From positions 1 through 64,000 of the forward strand of contig WEDG01007485.1 of the NCBI GenBank assembly GCA_017591395.1: a stretch of DNA of 64,000 nucleotides, written 5' to 3'. Under the pieces are notes generated by a model that saw only the letters and a program-made list of their open reading frames with translations, made no database searches and was not told the DNA's origin. Made by a program: the position numbers and the translations under genes. The DNA comes from Schistocephalus solidus (lineage: Eukaryota > Platyhelminthes > Cestoda > Diphyllobothriidea > Diphyllobothriidae). Positions 24,106 to 34,297 of this stretch are shown here, piece after piece (position 1 is the first letter of the stretch; the number at the start of each line of letters is the position of its first letter).

Positions 24106-24231
24106 GTAAGTGTTACTTCTTAGAGGTCTACTTAGGGAGAGAGATTGATTTTAGAAAGTAAAAGACTTCTACTGATATTTCCTATATCGCCAATCAATTG
24201 CCCTCAAGAAGTTTCTCCTTTTAAATTTCAG

Positions 24232-24438
24232 TATGCTGCTCGGTCTTTGCAGCTCCTTCGTCAGAAACTGGCCTTCCTAATCGAAGACTGGAGCACAATT
24301 CTGGGCGATTTTGCAGGCGTCGCCACTGAAGAAGACGAAGCGACTCTTGCTAGCTTGATGCAAACTAATGACGAAGTCCTCAGTTCTCTCGGGAAATATG
24401 AAGAGTTAATAAATAAATCCCAACATGGTGATGATGAG
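24232..24438 (+). CDS. TOM1: TOM1-like protein, GAT pair 1, second exon (GAT helices 2-3)
   Basis: Sixty-nine codons, phase 0 at both ends, acceptor TTAAATTTCAG and donor GATGAG|GTTGGT. The product has a helix SLQLLRQKLAFLIEDWS, an acidic turn EEDEATLASL and a helix MQTNDEVLSSLGKYEEL. This is the GAT pattern 'LL.EL...C..MQ..V..L' followed by 'LL.VND.LN.VF..YE.F'. Together with the preceding exon it gives one full GAT bundle of ordinary length. If the intron is retained the frame runs on for 32 codons to a stop, so splicing at 24438 is the better reading. Confidence 0.85.
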
Positions 24439-25424
24439 GTTGGTGCACTGTATGACTTCGCTGTTTGTGGTAATGGATGCTTTTGGAACCACTGTGATTT
24501 TCTGGGCATATTATCCACTACTGAGTTTGTTTGAGTAGGCGGGATATATAAATGTATATGTGGACGACGATACAGGGTTTCAGCCATGTTTAGGTTAGAC
24601 TGACCGATGTAGCTTAAATAAGTTTAGAGTTAGGATAAGGTTTAGTCCCAACTGTTACCATGTATTTAACGATATGAAATTATAAAACCGACTCCTTGCC
24701 CCTTTGCCCCCAGGTAAGTTAAAAGTTCATGTAACTCGCTCACTCAATTTGGGGATTCCTAAAGGTACATCTACCTAAACACAATCCTCATTTGCTTTAC
24801 ATTCTCACAAAATCTGTCCCTAAATCCAACTAAACATCAGTGCTACTTTGTCAATTAACAATTCACAGGAGCCAGACTAGGTAATCTGCTTAGTACCGCC
24901 CATTTACTGGATTGGATAAAATTCGGGGTGTAGCTTTTTACCAACGGAAGATCGGAAGACTGGTCAGTATATGTAGATCTAAATGACGATTATAATGTCG
25001 ATATAGATCCATACGCACCATCGAAGGAGTGGAAAACGCTGTTAGAAGCATCGACTTGACCCTACTCGGCATTAACATACCTTGAGCTGTTCACTTTTCA
25101 AACCGACAATCATTGTTAATGAGAGGGAAACATTTCAGGCCAGAAGTGCAACATTAGAAGCCTCTGCTTTTTTCGACGTTGACGGATAGACTGAACAATA
25201 TGCAGACGTCGTTCAGCCGCTTCACCAAATTCCGTCGATCGTCACAAGGTGAAAACTGTCAGGTCAATATTGTCAACGTAGTGACGGCCGGTCGTGTGCA
25301 AATTGTGCACAATCAAAATCCCATGGATAGGAAAACACCCACTTGGGAAATCTAAATCGACTGTGAAAGAGGTTGTTGCGCATAATACTACTACCAGCAA
25401 GTTTAGATGAAATGAAAACTTCAG
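24439..25424. other. Intron, nothing recognised
   Basis: No repeat or exon seen. The sequence is average in composition, with no frame over 75 codons. Confidence 0.4.
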
Positions 25425-25600
25425 ACTCTGGAGCGATGATCGTAGAGTTAACGCTGAGTTTTAATTTTGATATTCAGATTTTGTCCATCAGTTCTTTATT
25501 AGGGTAATTATTCATCTGCATTAGAGAAAATTATTACAAGTCATCATTAATTTTTCCAATCGATTTCAGTGCTACCCGCCAGTATAAGAGTAAAAGACGG
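25425..25600 (+). pseudogene. Relic of a duplicated GAT first-exon acceptor region
   Basis: The block from GACTCTGGAG through ATTATTACAAGTCATCATTA to TTTCAGTGCTACC parallels 29725-29860, which leads into the third GAT first exon, and 25870-26006, which leads into the second. The acceptor TTTCAG is kept, but the coding part stops after about ten codons and runs into a fragment of the TIR element family. It marks an extra, abortive duplication of the exon unit. Confidence 0.55.
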
Positions 25601-25880
25601 CGGTGTTGGCCATTCGTAAAGCATGGTGCTTGTGCATTTATTATTGCTGTCTGTAAAGCATACAGCATGGTCCACACCCGTTGCAAAATTACATGAGCCC
25701 TATGTAACATCCTCTTAGTAGCATTTAGAAATGTATGATTTTCCTTACACGGAAAATACACAGCTTGTAGTTTTGGAAACTCTGCAATTGCAGGCCCGGT
25801 TCAAACGTTTTTTTTAAACCCACGAGATACCCTTTCACCGACTAAAATAAATTTTTAAACACTGGATACTATCAGATCGT
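25600..25880. mobile_element. TIR element family T, partial copy
   Basis: Shares the internal to right-hand sequence of the family T elements: the CATTTATTA..GCTTGTAAA-like block, the TGCAAAATTACATGAG-like block and the GATTTTCCTTA block (compare 13920-14110 and 40060-40270). The terminal repeats are not recognisable. Confidence 0.5.
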
Positions 25881-26006
25881 AGTTTGAAGACCGAGTTATG
25901 ATTTTCATCTATACGGTTAGGTACTCATCTTTATCTCTCTGAATCCCAAGTAAGGACCTCATAGAAAATGCTTACAAGTGGTCATTACCTTTCCACTCGA
26001 CTTCAG

Positions 26007-26336
26007 CGGTCAGAGTGGCCGACGGTGCCTGCGGCAGGGCAGTCAGCGAGCGTATCGACTGCGGTGACAGCAGGTTTTCCACAATTTCTCTCCTCCGCAG
26101 TGCCAGTTTTATCAAACAGAACAACATCGACCTCTATCTCGACCTCAAGACCAACAGCGGATATTTCTGCGAGGGATTTTACAAGAACTAATTTTGCTGC
26201 TCCACGTCAACACTTGTGGGGTTCCGTCGCAAAAATGCTAGAAGTACTTGAAGAGCACCTCGAGTGGCTGCAGGCAGCGCCTGCAGTAAACCCTGCCCAC
26301 CGTGCTTATACGACGGATCAAGTTACTGAACTTGCG
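26007..26336 (+). CDS. TOM1: TOM1-like protein, GAT pair 2, first exon
   Basis: One hundred and ten codons, phase 0 at both ends, acceptor CGACTTCAG and donor CTTGCG|GTAAGT. After a Ser/Thr/Val-rich linker comes APRQHLWGSVAKMLEVLEEH and LEWLQAAPAVNPAH, then TTDQVTELA, the same layout as the first GAT exon of pair 1. The linker starts SEWPTVPAAGQSA, close to SDCTKVPAAVHA of the third copy, so copies 2 and 3 are the most recent duplicates. The surrounding intron is duplicated as well. Confidence 0.78.
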
Positions 26337-28641
26337 GTAAGTGCTACTTATTACGTCATGTCACACGCTAGTGGTAGCGCGCAGTGAAATGCTGCCGCTA
26401 CAACCGGGAATTGCTTGCTGCTGTGATGATTAGCGATCAAACCTGTTTTCTTTTAATGTAACATAAGAAGTCGTTGAAGCGTGGATAGCGGTGCCGATAC
26501 TATCTTCATTTGTGTAAAGCATGCAATGTTACTTGCCTTGCCGTGCACTTTGAAAGGACCTTCAGGGGTCGACAGCATGCAACTTGCATGCTTATGGGAA
26601 TTTATGGGGGAGGGGGGGCTGAGGCGATAAATTTAAAAAGCGTGTCTGGAGGGTGTTTCACTGATGTCAGTATTTTACTACGTACGAGACGGTGGTACAT
26701 AACTCAACTAGAAGCGAACGCTAGGATACCACTGATGAGCCATCATCCATTCCCAAAAATTACGAAACGCGTATCTGAACTCTTAATCAGTAACTGTACT
26801 TGTAAGCATATTCATCCCTAACTCTTATTTTTTACAGCGGTTAGCTGCTATGCTAGGATATGTTTTGGTCTGTGTTATTAATTTCGAGTCGCTAACTGTG
26901 ATTAGTTATTACCATTGGAATGAAACAAAAAAAAACTGTTTTACGAATGAACTTGGGTACAGTAAGATACGAAATTACAGTCATGAATCGTAGTAATAGA
27001 GGAATCTATTCCTCAATTGGTTTTCCGCTACCATGAGTGGTGCACAAGAGAAGGGGGTGGTTCGACCCTAAAACTGATTGGGAGTGCCATAGAGGCCACA
27101 TTAAGAAGGAGTCATTACAGCCCGACTCTTAGGCCACCAGTTGGCACCTCCACAAAACACACTGAGCTGACTGCGAGGTCAAAGGGGAATCATCAGTCGG
27201 CACCCTTCCAGGCCATGACTTAATTCATCGGTATATATTTGAGCTCGTGCATAGATGCAGGCTCACGCTGCACCAGCCATCTGCGCCCGCCCCCACCTCC
27301 GGACTTGACTCTGTCTTGACACCGGGCACAGGCAAACAAGGGACGAGATAAACCCCCACACTGTCGTTTATGTGTAGTGAGATGGTTTGACGCCTACATA
27401 CGCACACCGCTCGCCATTACTGCACACCAGCCTTTCGGTACAGAATCAACCACTGACTCTCCCCCCCCCATATGTGGAGTCTATCTTGACTGTTGAAGTG
27501 GCTTCAATATCGAATTTTGGTGATTAGAAAACACTATTATTTTGGCCTCAAAATGCATAGGCTAGCACATATATTCTAGTTTGGTGCAGTTAATCATCGA
27601 ATGATGAGTACTGAGGAGTTCCTGCCATAAGCTTGCGGAGATTCAGCTCCATGATAAGTTTTTTTATGAACGAATTCTGATTGCGGAATGGAAGTAAGCA
27701 TTCCGTATGGCTTTGGAGCTAATGCTGCCGATCGCATAGTGACTAACAAGCAATAATGGATGCGTCCATTGCCAGCAGCCATCATTGCGATGCCCAGCAC
27801 CTTCTTTCAGTGCTTGGCTTCCTCACCTTTCACAGCGAGCGGTCTCAGACTGGCTGACTTCCAGCAACTTTACCAATTTTCGCTCCGGCACACAGCGCTT
27901 GTCCTTAGGCGTAATTGAACGCAGTTGCCACTAGCCCTGGATTCGCTAGTGACCACTGCTGCCTGAGACAGCAACGCTATGCTCCTCATTCTGATGCCTT
28001 CTGTCTTTTTCTATAACCTGCACTCTGGCTTGATTATTGTAGCGCTCTGGGTACACTCGCACTGCTTAGACTCTACAAGTCTTCCAGGTAAAGAGAGCGC
28101 ATCCGAAGAGTCGTTTCTGGCCTTTCTACCATCATCAGTCAGTGATGTCTCCATTCCAGTCTATGTCTGAGACGTGAACTATGGAATATCTAAACCCCTT
28201 TGGGTTCACCAAAAGACTCAGTAGATCGATCGAAACCCCGCTTGTATGTTTGCCTACCTAAAAATTTTCTTTCTGGACGTCGGTGTAGTTGGTTTTCAGT
28301 AAATTTGGCCGGTAGTGGTTAACTGTCACTATGAAACCTACCTTAAAAGTTCGTGTCTTTTATATTGTACTGTCCGAGCTGTAGGCTACGCATTCCAGAC
28401 CTTACGCGAAGGCTTCATAGCACACCGTCATCCATGGCATTCGATTTTAGTGCCAGTCAGTTAGACTGGGACATGCATCTTGTGCGGGCGAGAGATGCGA
28501 GCCTGAGGTTGATCCTCAATTTAGGCTTCTCATTGTACATAACCATACGGGAGTCCAGAACATCAGGCCCCCCAATAGTCGTGGGTTAGAATCCTGCAGG
28601 GTTCGTGACTTATGGCTTGTCTGGTTTTTTTTTCAATACAG
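26337..28641. other. Intron between the two exons of GAT pair 2
   Basis: A 2.3-kb intron, against 126 bp in pair 1 and 1.3 kb in pair 3. The start (26337-26450) resembles 30170-30290 after the third copy. Otherwise nothing is recognised. Near 26573-26591 there is a perfect 9-bp inverted repeat (AGCATGCAA-C-TTGCATGCT). Confidence 0.5.
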
Positions 28642-28827
28642 TGCGTTGTTCCGCATTTGGAGGCCCTTCGAAAAATACTTGGCTACATGATCGAAAAGTG
28701 GAATGAACTGCTTAACGAACATTCGACCCTCATCAGTAAGGAGGACGAAAGGACTCTTGAAAGCATGACGCGAGTGGATGACCTGATTGACAACGTTCTC
28801 AATAAGTATCAACATCCATATGCTAAG
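28642..28827 (+). CDS. TOM1: TOM1-like protein, GAT pair 2, second exon
   Basis: Sixty-two codons, phase 0 at both ends, acceptor TTTCAATACAG and donor GCTAAG|GTAGGC. It encodes a helix with HLEALRKILGYMIEKWNELL, then STLISKEDERTLESMT and RVDDLIDNVLNKYQH. The 'KEDERTLESM..VDDLI..VL.KY' stretch is directly comparable with 'EEDEATLASLMQTNDEVLSSLGKY' of pair 1. No stop or frameshift is present, which argues for continued selection. Confidence 0.82.
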
Positions 28828-29164
28828 GTAGGCTACTGCATTTATATGATTCGGAACAAGAACGTATTTTGATCTTTTCCTTTTCGACTTCCCTTTTCAT
28901 GCTTAACTTTCTTACGCCAGCCGTCCGGGAGCCAAACCGCTTGAACTCGCTTTTATTCATTGAGCGTCCTAGAGTGAGGCAACGGCATTTGCTTTTCGAC
29001 CTGATGCCTGATCATATTTTCAGCGATGAGTGTTCGCCCGAAGCCTAAATGACTCCTCCAGCAACCGTCTATACAAATGCAAGGTTCCCAAACTCGAGGG
29101 TCTCAGAGAATCAACACATCAGTAGAGCTCTGATGTACAATTACAGTGGCATAGCGCTTCTCAA

Positions 29165-29375
29165 ACCTAATTATTTATTTATCTGTACTACGGTCCTGCT
29201 TGATGTAGGCGACCGCAGTTATTAATAGGGGGTTTTGGCAGATTTGAATAATTCATTTCACCCAGTTGTTAAAATCTTGGTGGCCTCGGTGGGATTCGAA
29301 CCCACGGCGGGAAGAGGAAAGGCTTTAATGCATTCAAAGCTCCAGGCACCTGGGCTATGAGGCCCCACCAGAAGT
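29165..29375 (-). mobile_element. tRNA-derived SINE (family S1)
   Basis: On the minus strand from 29375 the head GGCCTCATAGCCCAGGTGCC is tRNA-like, with an A-box-like TAGCCCAGGTG and a B box GGTTCGAATCC inside a 5-bp T arm (GTGGG TTCGAAT CCCAC). A 3' acceptor-like strand CGAGGCC pairs with GGCCTC at the head. A non-tRNA body follows, ending in ATAAATAAATAATT. The anticodon arm is imperfect and the variable region too long, so a working tRNA is unlikely. Confidence 0.6.
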
Positions 29376-29489
29376 CTTGATTTTAATCACACTTGGGTCA
29401 ATTTACCAACCCATCCTGCTGCAATGTGCGGAATTTACCAATGCTGATCCAGCAGGCTGACTGCCCAACCAGATTTCCTAAACAAAACG

Positions 29490-29640
29490 TTTTTGGCATG
29501 TTCGAATAATTAGTTTGACTGAGTTTTGAAAAACTTGCATCCTCGTTGCAATAGGTTGGATGGGTAACTTACCCCAAAGGTGATTGAACTCACGGTGCCC
29601 GGTTTGGCCTCGGGGCTTAGGAGAGATGGACGAAATTTAT
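29490..29640 (-). mobile_element. tRNA-derived SINE family S1, decayed second copy
   Basis: The minus strand shows a weak B box (GAGTTCAATCACC) and a body with AACTCAGTCAAACTAATTAT and ATGCCAAAA, parallel to AACTGGGTGAAATGAATTAT and CTGCCAAAA of the SINE at 29165-29375. It is an older copy next to that one. Confidence 0.45.
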
Positions 29641-29860
29641 AAATTTGAAATCTACTGTGAGCTAGTTGGGAGATGAGGTTTTGCGCACAAAAACATTGTT
29701 AGCACGGATAGACGAAAAGGGATTTTAAAACTCTGGAGACTCTGTCAGATCATAGTTTGAACACTGAGTTATAATTTGGATGTCGGCAGTTTGCCTTTTA
29801 GTTCTAAAAAAATTATTACAAGTCGCCATTACCTTTTCCGCTCAACTTCGGTGCTACCAG

Positions 29861-30169
29861 ACACAGTCAGATTGTACGAAAGTGCCGGCGGCAGTGCACG
29901 CAACTACCGTGTCTGGTGCGTGGACCGTTCCAGATCAATCGGCAGGAACAGCCCAATCCTCCTCGACCTCAAGACCAGTACCGCATATTTCCACAAAGAC
30001 TGCTACAGGAGTTAATTATGCAGCCTCACGACAAAAGTTGCAGTCTTCCATCGTAAAAATGCTCGACGTAGTTGAAGAACACCTCGATCGGTTTCGGGTA
30101 CTGCTAACAGCCATGGCAAATGATCCTGTCTACCTGACTGGCACGATGGATCAGGTTCGAGAACGTGCG
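29861..30169 (+). CDS. TOM1: TOM1-like protein, GAT pair 3, first exon (acceptor moved)
   Basis: One hundred and three codons from the best acceptor (CTACCAG at 29860) to CGTGCG|GTGAGT, phase 0 at both ends. The linker TQSDCTKVPAAVHATTVSG leads into the first GAT helix with ASRQKLQSSIVKMLDVVEEH and then MDQVRERA, matching pair 2. At the position equivalent to the pair 2 acceptor (CTTCAG) this copy has CTTCGG, so the old site is lost and the splice must have moved 10 or 16 bases downstream to CCAG or ACACAG, both of which keep the frame. Confidence 0.72.
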
Positions 30170-30819
30170 GTGAGTGTTGCTTATAACGGCTTCTTACACA
30201 GTGGTAGTAACGTGGAGTTGACATATGCATTTATAACTGAGACTTGATTGCTGCTGCGATGCTCAGAAATAGAAGCTGCCTTCTAGCATGATTAAGTCAT
30301 TAGTTTCATTATTTTAGCGATAGGTGTCAATACTCGATGTATTTTGTTCAAAACAGAAATTTCCGCCTACAGACCAAAAGTCCGGACAGGATTTTGTGCA
30401 GTCTCCACAGGGCCCCATGCGAGGTCTACTGTTGAGAAGTGGACAACATGCAACTCGAACTGTTTCGAGGTTAATTCGTAGGGTGAGCCCTGCAAAGCCG
30501 CGTTCGAGGATTTTTCTCTAAGTTTAGTAGTTCATCTCTGACGAAGGTGTGATATATACAACACGCCACAAGGGAATATCGTGAACTCTCTGATGGGCCA
30601 TCGTGCGGCTGGAACGTGTGCTTATACTGTCAGTTAGCGCCTGTTCTGTAAAAGCTATAGTATGCGTAGTCATAATTTTTTCTAAATAGTGAGCTATTGT
30701 GTCATGATGTGAGCGTTCTTTATTTCGGTTCGCCGACTCGTAGTACTGATCACAAGTTGAGTTTACATGGTGATGCCACAACAGGCATTTTTATGAATGA
30801 ACCTGACCATATGTCAGTT

Positions 30820-31190
30820 CTACCGTCGTAGTCTGACTATGTCCACCGTATGCTCCACAGAAAAGTGACGGTGAATTGTGTGGAAATTACCTTTTAGTGA
30901 TAGTAGACTTGCACTATATCTACCGCACTCTCTCTTCCCTTACTCGTCTGTGTCCGGTGCCAAGACATATTCAAGAAGACCGGAGGCATATGAAGCATCG
31001 CCCTTGCAGTGGGAGAGCGTGGTGCGGCATGAGCCGGCACCTACTCGTGCCCAAGTTGGGCGCGTGCATGCCCCCATGTTAGACATTTGTTATGGGACCG
31101 CATCCCAGAATAAGAATAACGCCTACCTTAACCGGATTTTGCCTCCGTGTTCGTCCAGCGCATCTACCACGCGGCTCGTTTAGGGGGCAC
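30820..31190 (+). repeat. Interspersed repeat R2, copy 1
   Basis: Shares, in the same order, ATGTCCACC.TATGCTCCACAG, GTGATAGTAG.CTTGC, CCGGAGGC, a TTTGTTATGGGA block and CATCTACCACG..GG with 53615-53945. It lies in the intron of GAT pair 3. No coding potential is recognised. The family is unknown to me. Confidence 0.6.
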
Positions 31191-31451
31191 GAACCCGACT
31201 ATGATGGCAGACGACACATTTACAGTGATCAAACAGGGGAATCAGGGGAGGGGCGTTTGCACAGCAGTTTATGGTGCAAAAGATCCTGAACTGGTATGAA
31301 GGAAATGGCAGAGTCTTTGTGGATCAGGCTGGACGTTTGAGATGGCAATCGGTGCTCTAAGGCCATTCGCCGTTTATGAACACACTTCTGATGTCTTTTT
31401 CATTCATGGGGAGAACAACCAAGTGAATTCTGTTCTTTTTTATCTATCCAG

Positions 31452-31637
31452 TTTGTTACTCCGAGCTTGGAAATCCTTCAAGAGACCCTTGCCTTCACAA
31501 TCGAACAGTCAAGCGCAATTCTTACCCAAGATGACGAACAGACTCTTGCTAGAATGGTGCAAGCTAACGACATGCTTTTGAACGCCCTCAAATCCTATCG
31601 GCGATTGTTAATTGGGGGTCGGTGCCTACATGATGGG
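31452..31637 (+). CDS. TOM1: TOM1-like protein, GAT pair 3, second exon
   Basis: Sixty-two codons, exactly as long as the second exon of pair 2, phase 0 at both ends, acceptor TCTATCCAG and donor GATGGG|GTTTGT. The product has SLEILQETLAFTIEQSSAIL, then TQDDEQTLARMVQANDMLLN and ALKSYRRLL, which is the GAT helix 2-3 pattern. The donor is weaker than the others, but no nearer GT keeps phase 0. No further exon of this gene is recognised with confidence downstream; a C-terminal exon with a clathrin box would be expected. Confidence 0.8.
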
Positions 31638-33171
31638 GTTTGTTACCATATTATTTTTTTGCTTTTCAAATACGTGACATACACAGTACATTTGCATTCT
31701 CACGAAATGTTACCCGAAATTCTCAAATGCATCTTCGATTAGAAAACAGGTACTTAACTGCAACACTTTTAGCACTACTAACGAACTCGTGTCGTGTTGG
31801 CTGAACTCGGGGTGGGGGTGGTTTACAGCCTACAAAGTCAATTGTATAGTGAATAACGTTCATTAATAGACAAATTTAACCGACAAAGATGGGGACACTG
31901 GGAGGGTGGTTTCTGACTAATCTGATGTCATCAGTCAGCCGTGAGCCTAAAAAATTTGAAACTCGATCCAGTTGGTCAATGGGCAAGCTTGAGGATGGTT
32001 GGGAATGTCTACATTCGCGAAAAGAATAAATCTCACAAAAACCCTTGCGCGTGTCCCCCTGCTGCATATATGTGTATGATTTTTGTGCCCAATCTTATTC
32101 ATGGTGAATGAATGACATTTTTTGCTGAATGTTTTGGAATAAAATTTTGGAATAAAACGTACCTCTCTCTATCTCAGTATTTCAGTGTGAAAAACTTGCT
32201 GGTTTTGATGTATTATCTCATGGTCGATCATGTTATCTTTCCCTGTTGTCTTTGGGGCTTGGAACAACAGTTAAGCACGCACATGGTTTGTGTAATTTTG
32301 GAGTACCAGGCCGGGTCATAACAGGGAAAAATGCCTCATGCCTATTGACCCAAGAATCCTGTCTCGTCTAGCAGTTTAAATGCAAATATCTGTCCCCTCC
32401 TCTGTGAAATTCTCCCATCTGTATATTCCCACCTTTCATCGTCGGAAATGAATAAACTGCGCTTTCTTCGTGTTCGCAGTTTGTTTCTTAGGCATCTGCG
32501 CTGATTAAGTACATGGTCTTGTTAAGCATCCGAAACATGAAGGATATCCTTACCTCTAAGGTTTTTGCGCCCTGCTGCCTAAAAAGACACCCTTTTGAAC
32601 CTGAAACTGAGGTATAGGGATTATTGAAGGTAATTGGTCGGCCAAATAATAGCGAAGGCGGTCCGAAACTGAGACAGCAAATTAATGGCCAATAGGCACT
32701 CTGGACTGAGGCCATCTAAAAGGCTGTTTCTGGCGTATTAGCCGTCATCCTATAGCGATGTTTCAAACGGGGTTGGACCCTGAGTTCTGTTCACGCGAGC
32801 AGCTAAGCTCGATGTCTGTCGGTTTAAATCAGAAGTATGCAACGTCCGGTGCGAATGGCTTGCAATGCCGCGTGTCCTGATTCCAGGCCACGAATGATTA
32901 TTTTCGTTTTGTCTTGCCCGCCCCTGTTCGAGAGTGCTTCCAGACCATCGTCTGGTGACGAGAAATCAATCCGTGTTGGTAGCATTTATCAATGTCATCA
33001 TCTCGCAATCTGAATATGCCCCACGTGTAGAGCTACGATACGTTTCTGGAGCGTGTATTTGGGTTCTGCAATCGGAGCCAGCTAGTGTTTGCCACTCCTG
33101 TTTCAGCCGAAACCGTTAAGCACGCCGGCTTCAAAGTTGTGACGGATTCGCTCAACTGCGCTGCTTCCTCC
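31638..33171. other. Intron or downstream region, nothing recognised
   Basis: No exon, repeat family or RNA gene seen. Short frames (for example 32488-32715 minus) have no motif. Confidence 0.4.
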
Positions 33172-33478
33172 CCTCCTGCTCCTCCCCTCTTCTCCTCCTC
33201 CTTCTCTTCTCCTCATCATCTTCCTTCTGGTCATCCTTCTCCTCTTTGTCCTCCTCATTCTCCTCGTTCTTCACTTCATCTTCCTTCTCGTCCTCGTCGT
33301 TTTTTTCTGTCGTCCTTCTCCTCATTCTCCTCCTCCTCGTTCTTCTCTTCCTTCTCCTCGTCCTTCTCCTCCTTCCCTTCCTCCTTATTCTTCTCGTCCT
33401 TCTCTTCCTCCTTATTCTCCTCGTCCTTCTCCTCCTTTTCCTTCCCATCGTCCTTCTCCTCCTCCTCCTCCTCCCAAC
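33172..33478 (+). repeat. Polypyrimidine (CTC/CTT) tract, about 300 bp
   Basis: Nearly pure C and T on the + strand, mostly TTC, CTC and CCT triplets. It leaves long frames open on both strands (Ser/Phe-rich one way, Arg/Glu-rich the other), which are composition artefacts. Confidence 0.95.
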
Positions 33479-33519
33479 TAAACTACCCATCCTTCGGTAT
33501 CATTAAACGACTACATTCG

Positions 33520-34297
33520 GTGACCCATTTCGGGCAAAGTTAACCAAATATATTTAAAATGCATTTTAGAATATAAATTACTACTAAAGTGGAATTGTAA
33601 TATTTTTATCTCGGAGCATAATCCTGGGGTATTTCAGACATGGTAGGATTGCTACTTTTGAACGAACGTATTTTCGGTTCCCTGATAAAAAAAAACACTC
33701 GAAAAAAACGACTTCTTAATTATTGTGCATATTTTAAATAGATTTTCGGCGTATTTACGTATTCAAATATATTTCATAGAAAACACAAGAAAAAATATTT
33801 CCTATTATACGCACTGGATAGCAAAGCACTTTGGCTTTAAAGTTTGAAACTAGAAGAAAAGCTATCTTTTCATTTTAAAAAGGGTTTCTAATTCTGAAAT
33901 GTTCAAGACTGTAAAATGTTCATTCAACTCGCATCGTAGTTGTTCGTTTTATTAATGCCCCACGTGATGTATGTGGTATATTCTACATCCATTGTAAAAT
34001 GATACGAGCGCTATATGTTATCTTCTTAATGACGTACAGGAATAAATGCGTACAAGAAAGAATAATTTCGTCTACGACATATATTTGAATTTGTAGGGGC
34101 ATAGAGGATCTATAGAACAAATTTGCAACACTTGTGCAGTCATTTTAATAGATTGAGGCCTTTGTAGGAGGCATAAAAAAACCTTGAAGATCTGCCTCCT
34201 GGTATTCTGTGTTCCAAGCTAATAAAATTCCCTTAAGTAATTATTCCTACTATAAAAAGCGGTTTTACATTTTGTTTAGCATTGCATGGGATCGGTC
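33520..34297. mobile_element. TIR element family T, copy 3
   Basis: The left part holds the family block TATTTCAGACATGGTAGGAT followed by CTTTTGAACGAACG, as at the other ends. The middle has AAAGGGTTTCTAATTCTGAA and GTTCAAGACTGTAAAATG, as in copy 1 at 13860-13900. The right end (ATTTTGTTTAGCATTGCATG) is a worn version of the terminal repeat. More diverged and about 100 bp shorter than copies 1 and 2. Confidence 0.6.

Noticed and set aside
29285..29370. Functional tRNA gene on the minus strand
   Set aside because: The T arm and acceptor stem are good, but the anticodon loop lacks the usual T before the anticodon, the variable region is too long, and a SINE body follows. Called as a SINE instead.
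33085..33543. Overlapping Ser/Phe-rich and Arg/Glu-rich long ORFs on both strands
   Set aside because: They are produced by a polypyrimidine tract with few possible stop codons; no motif or splice border.
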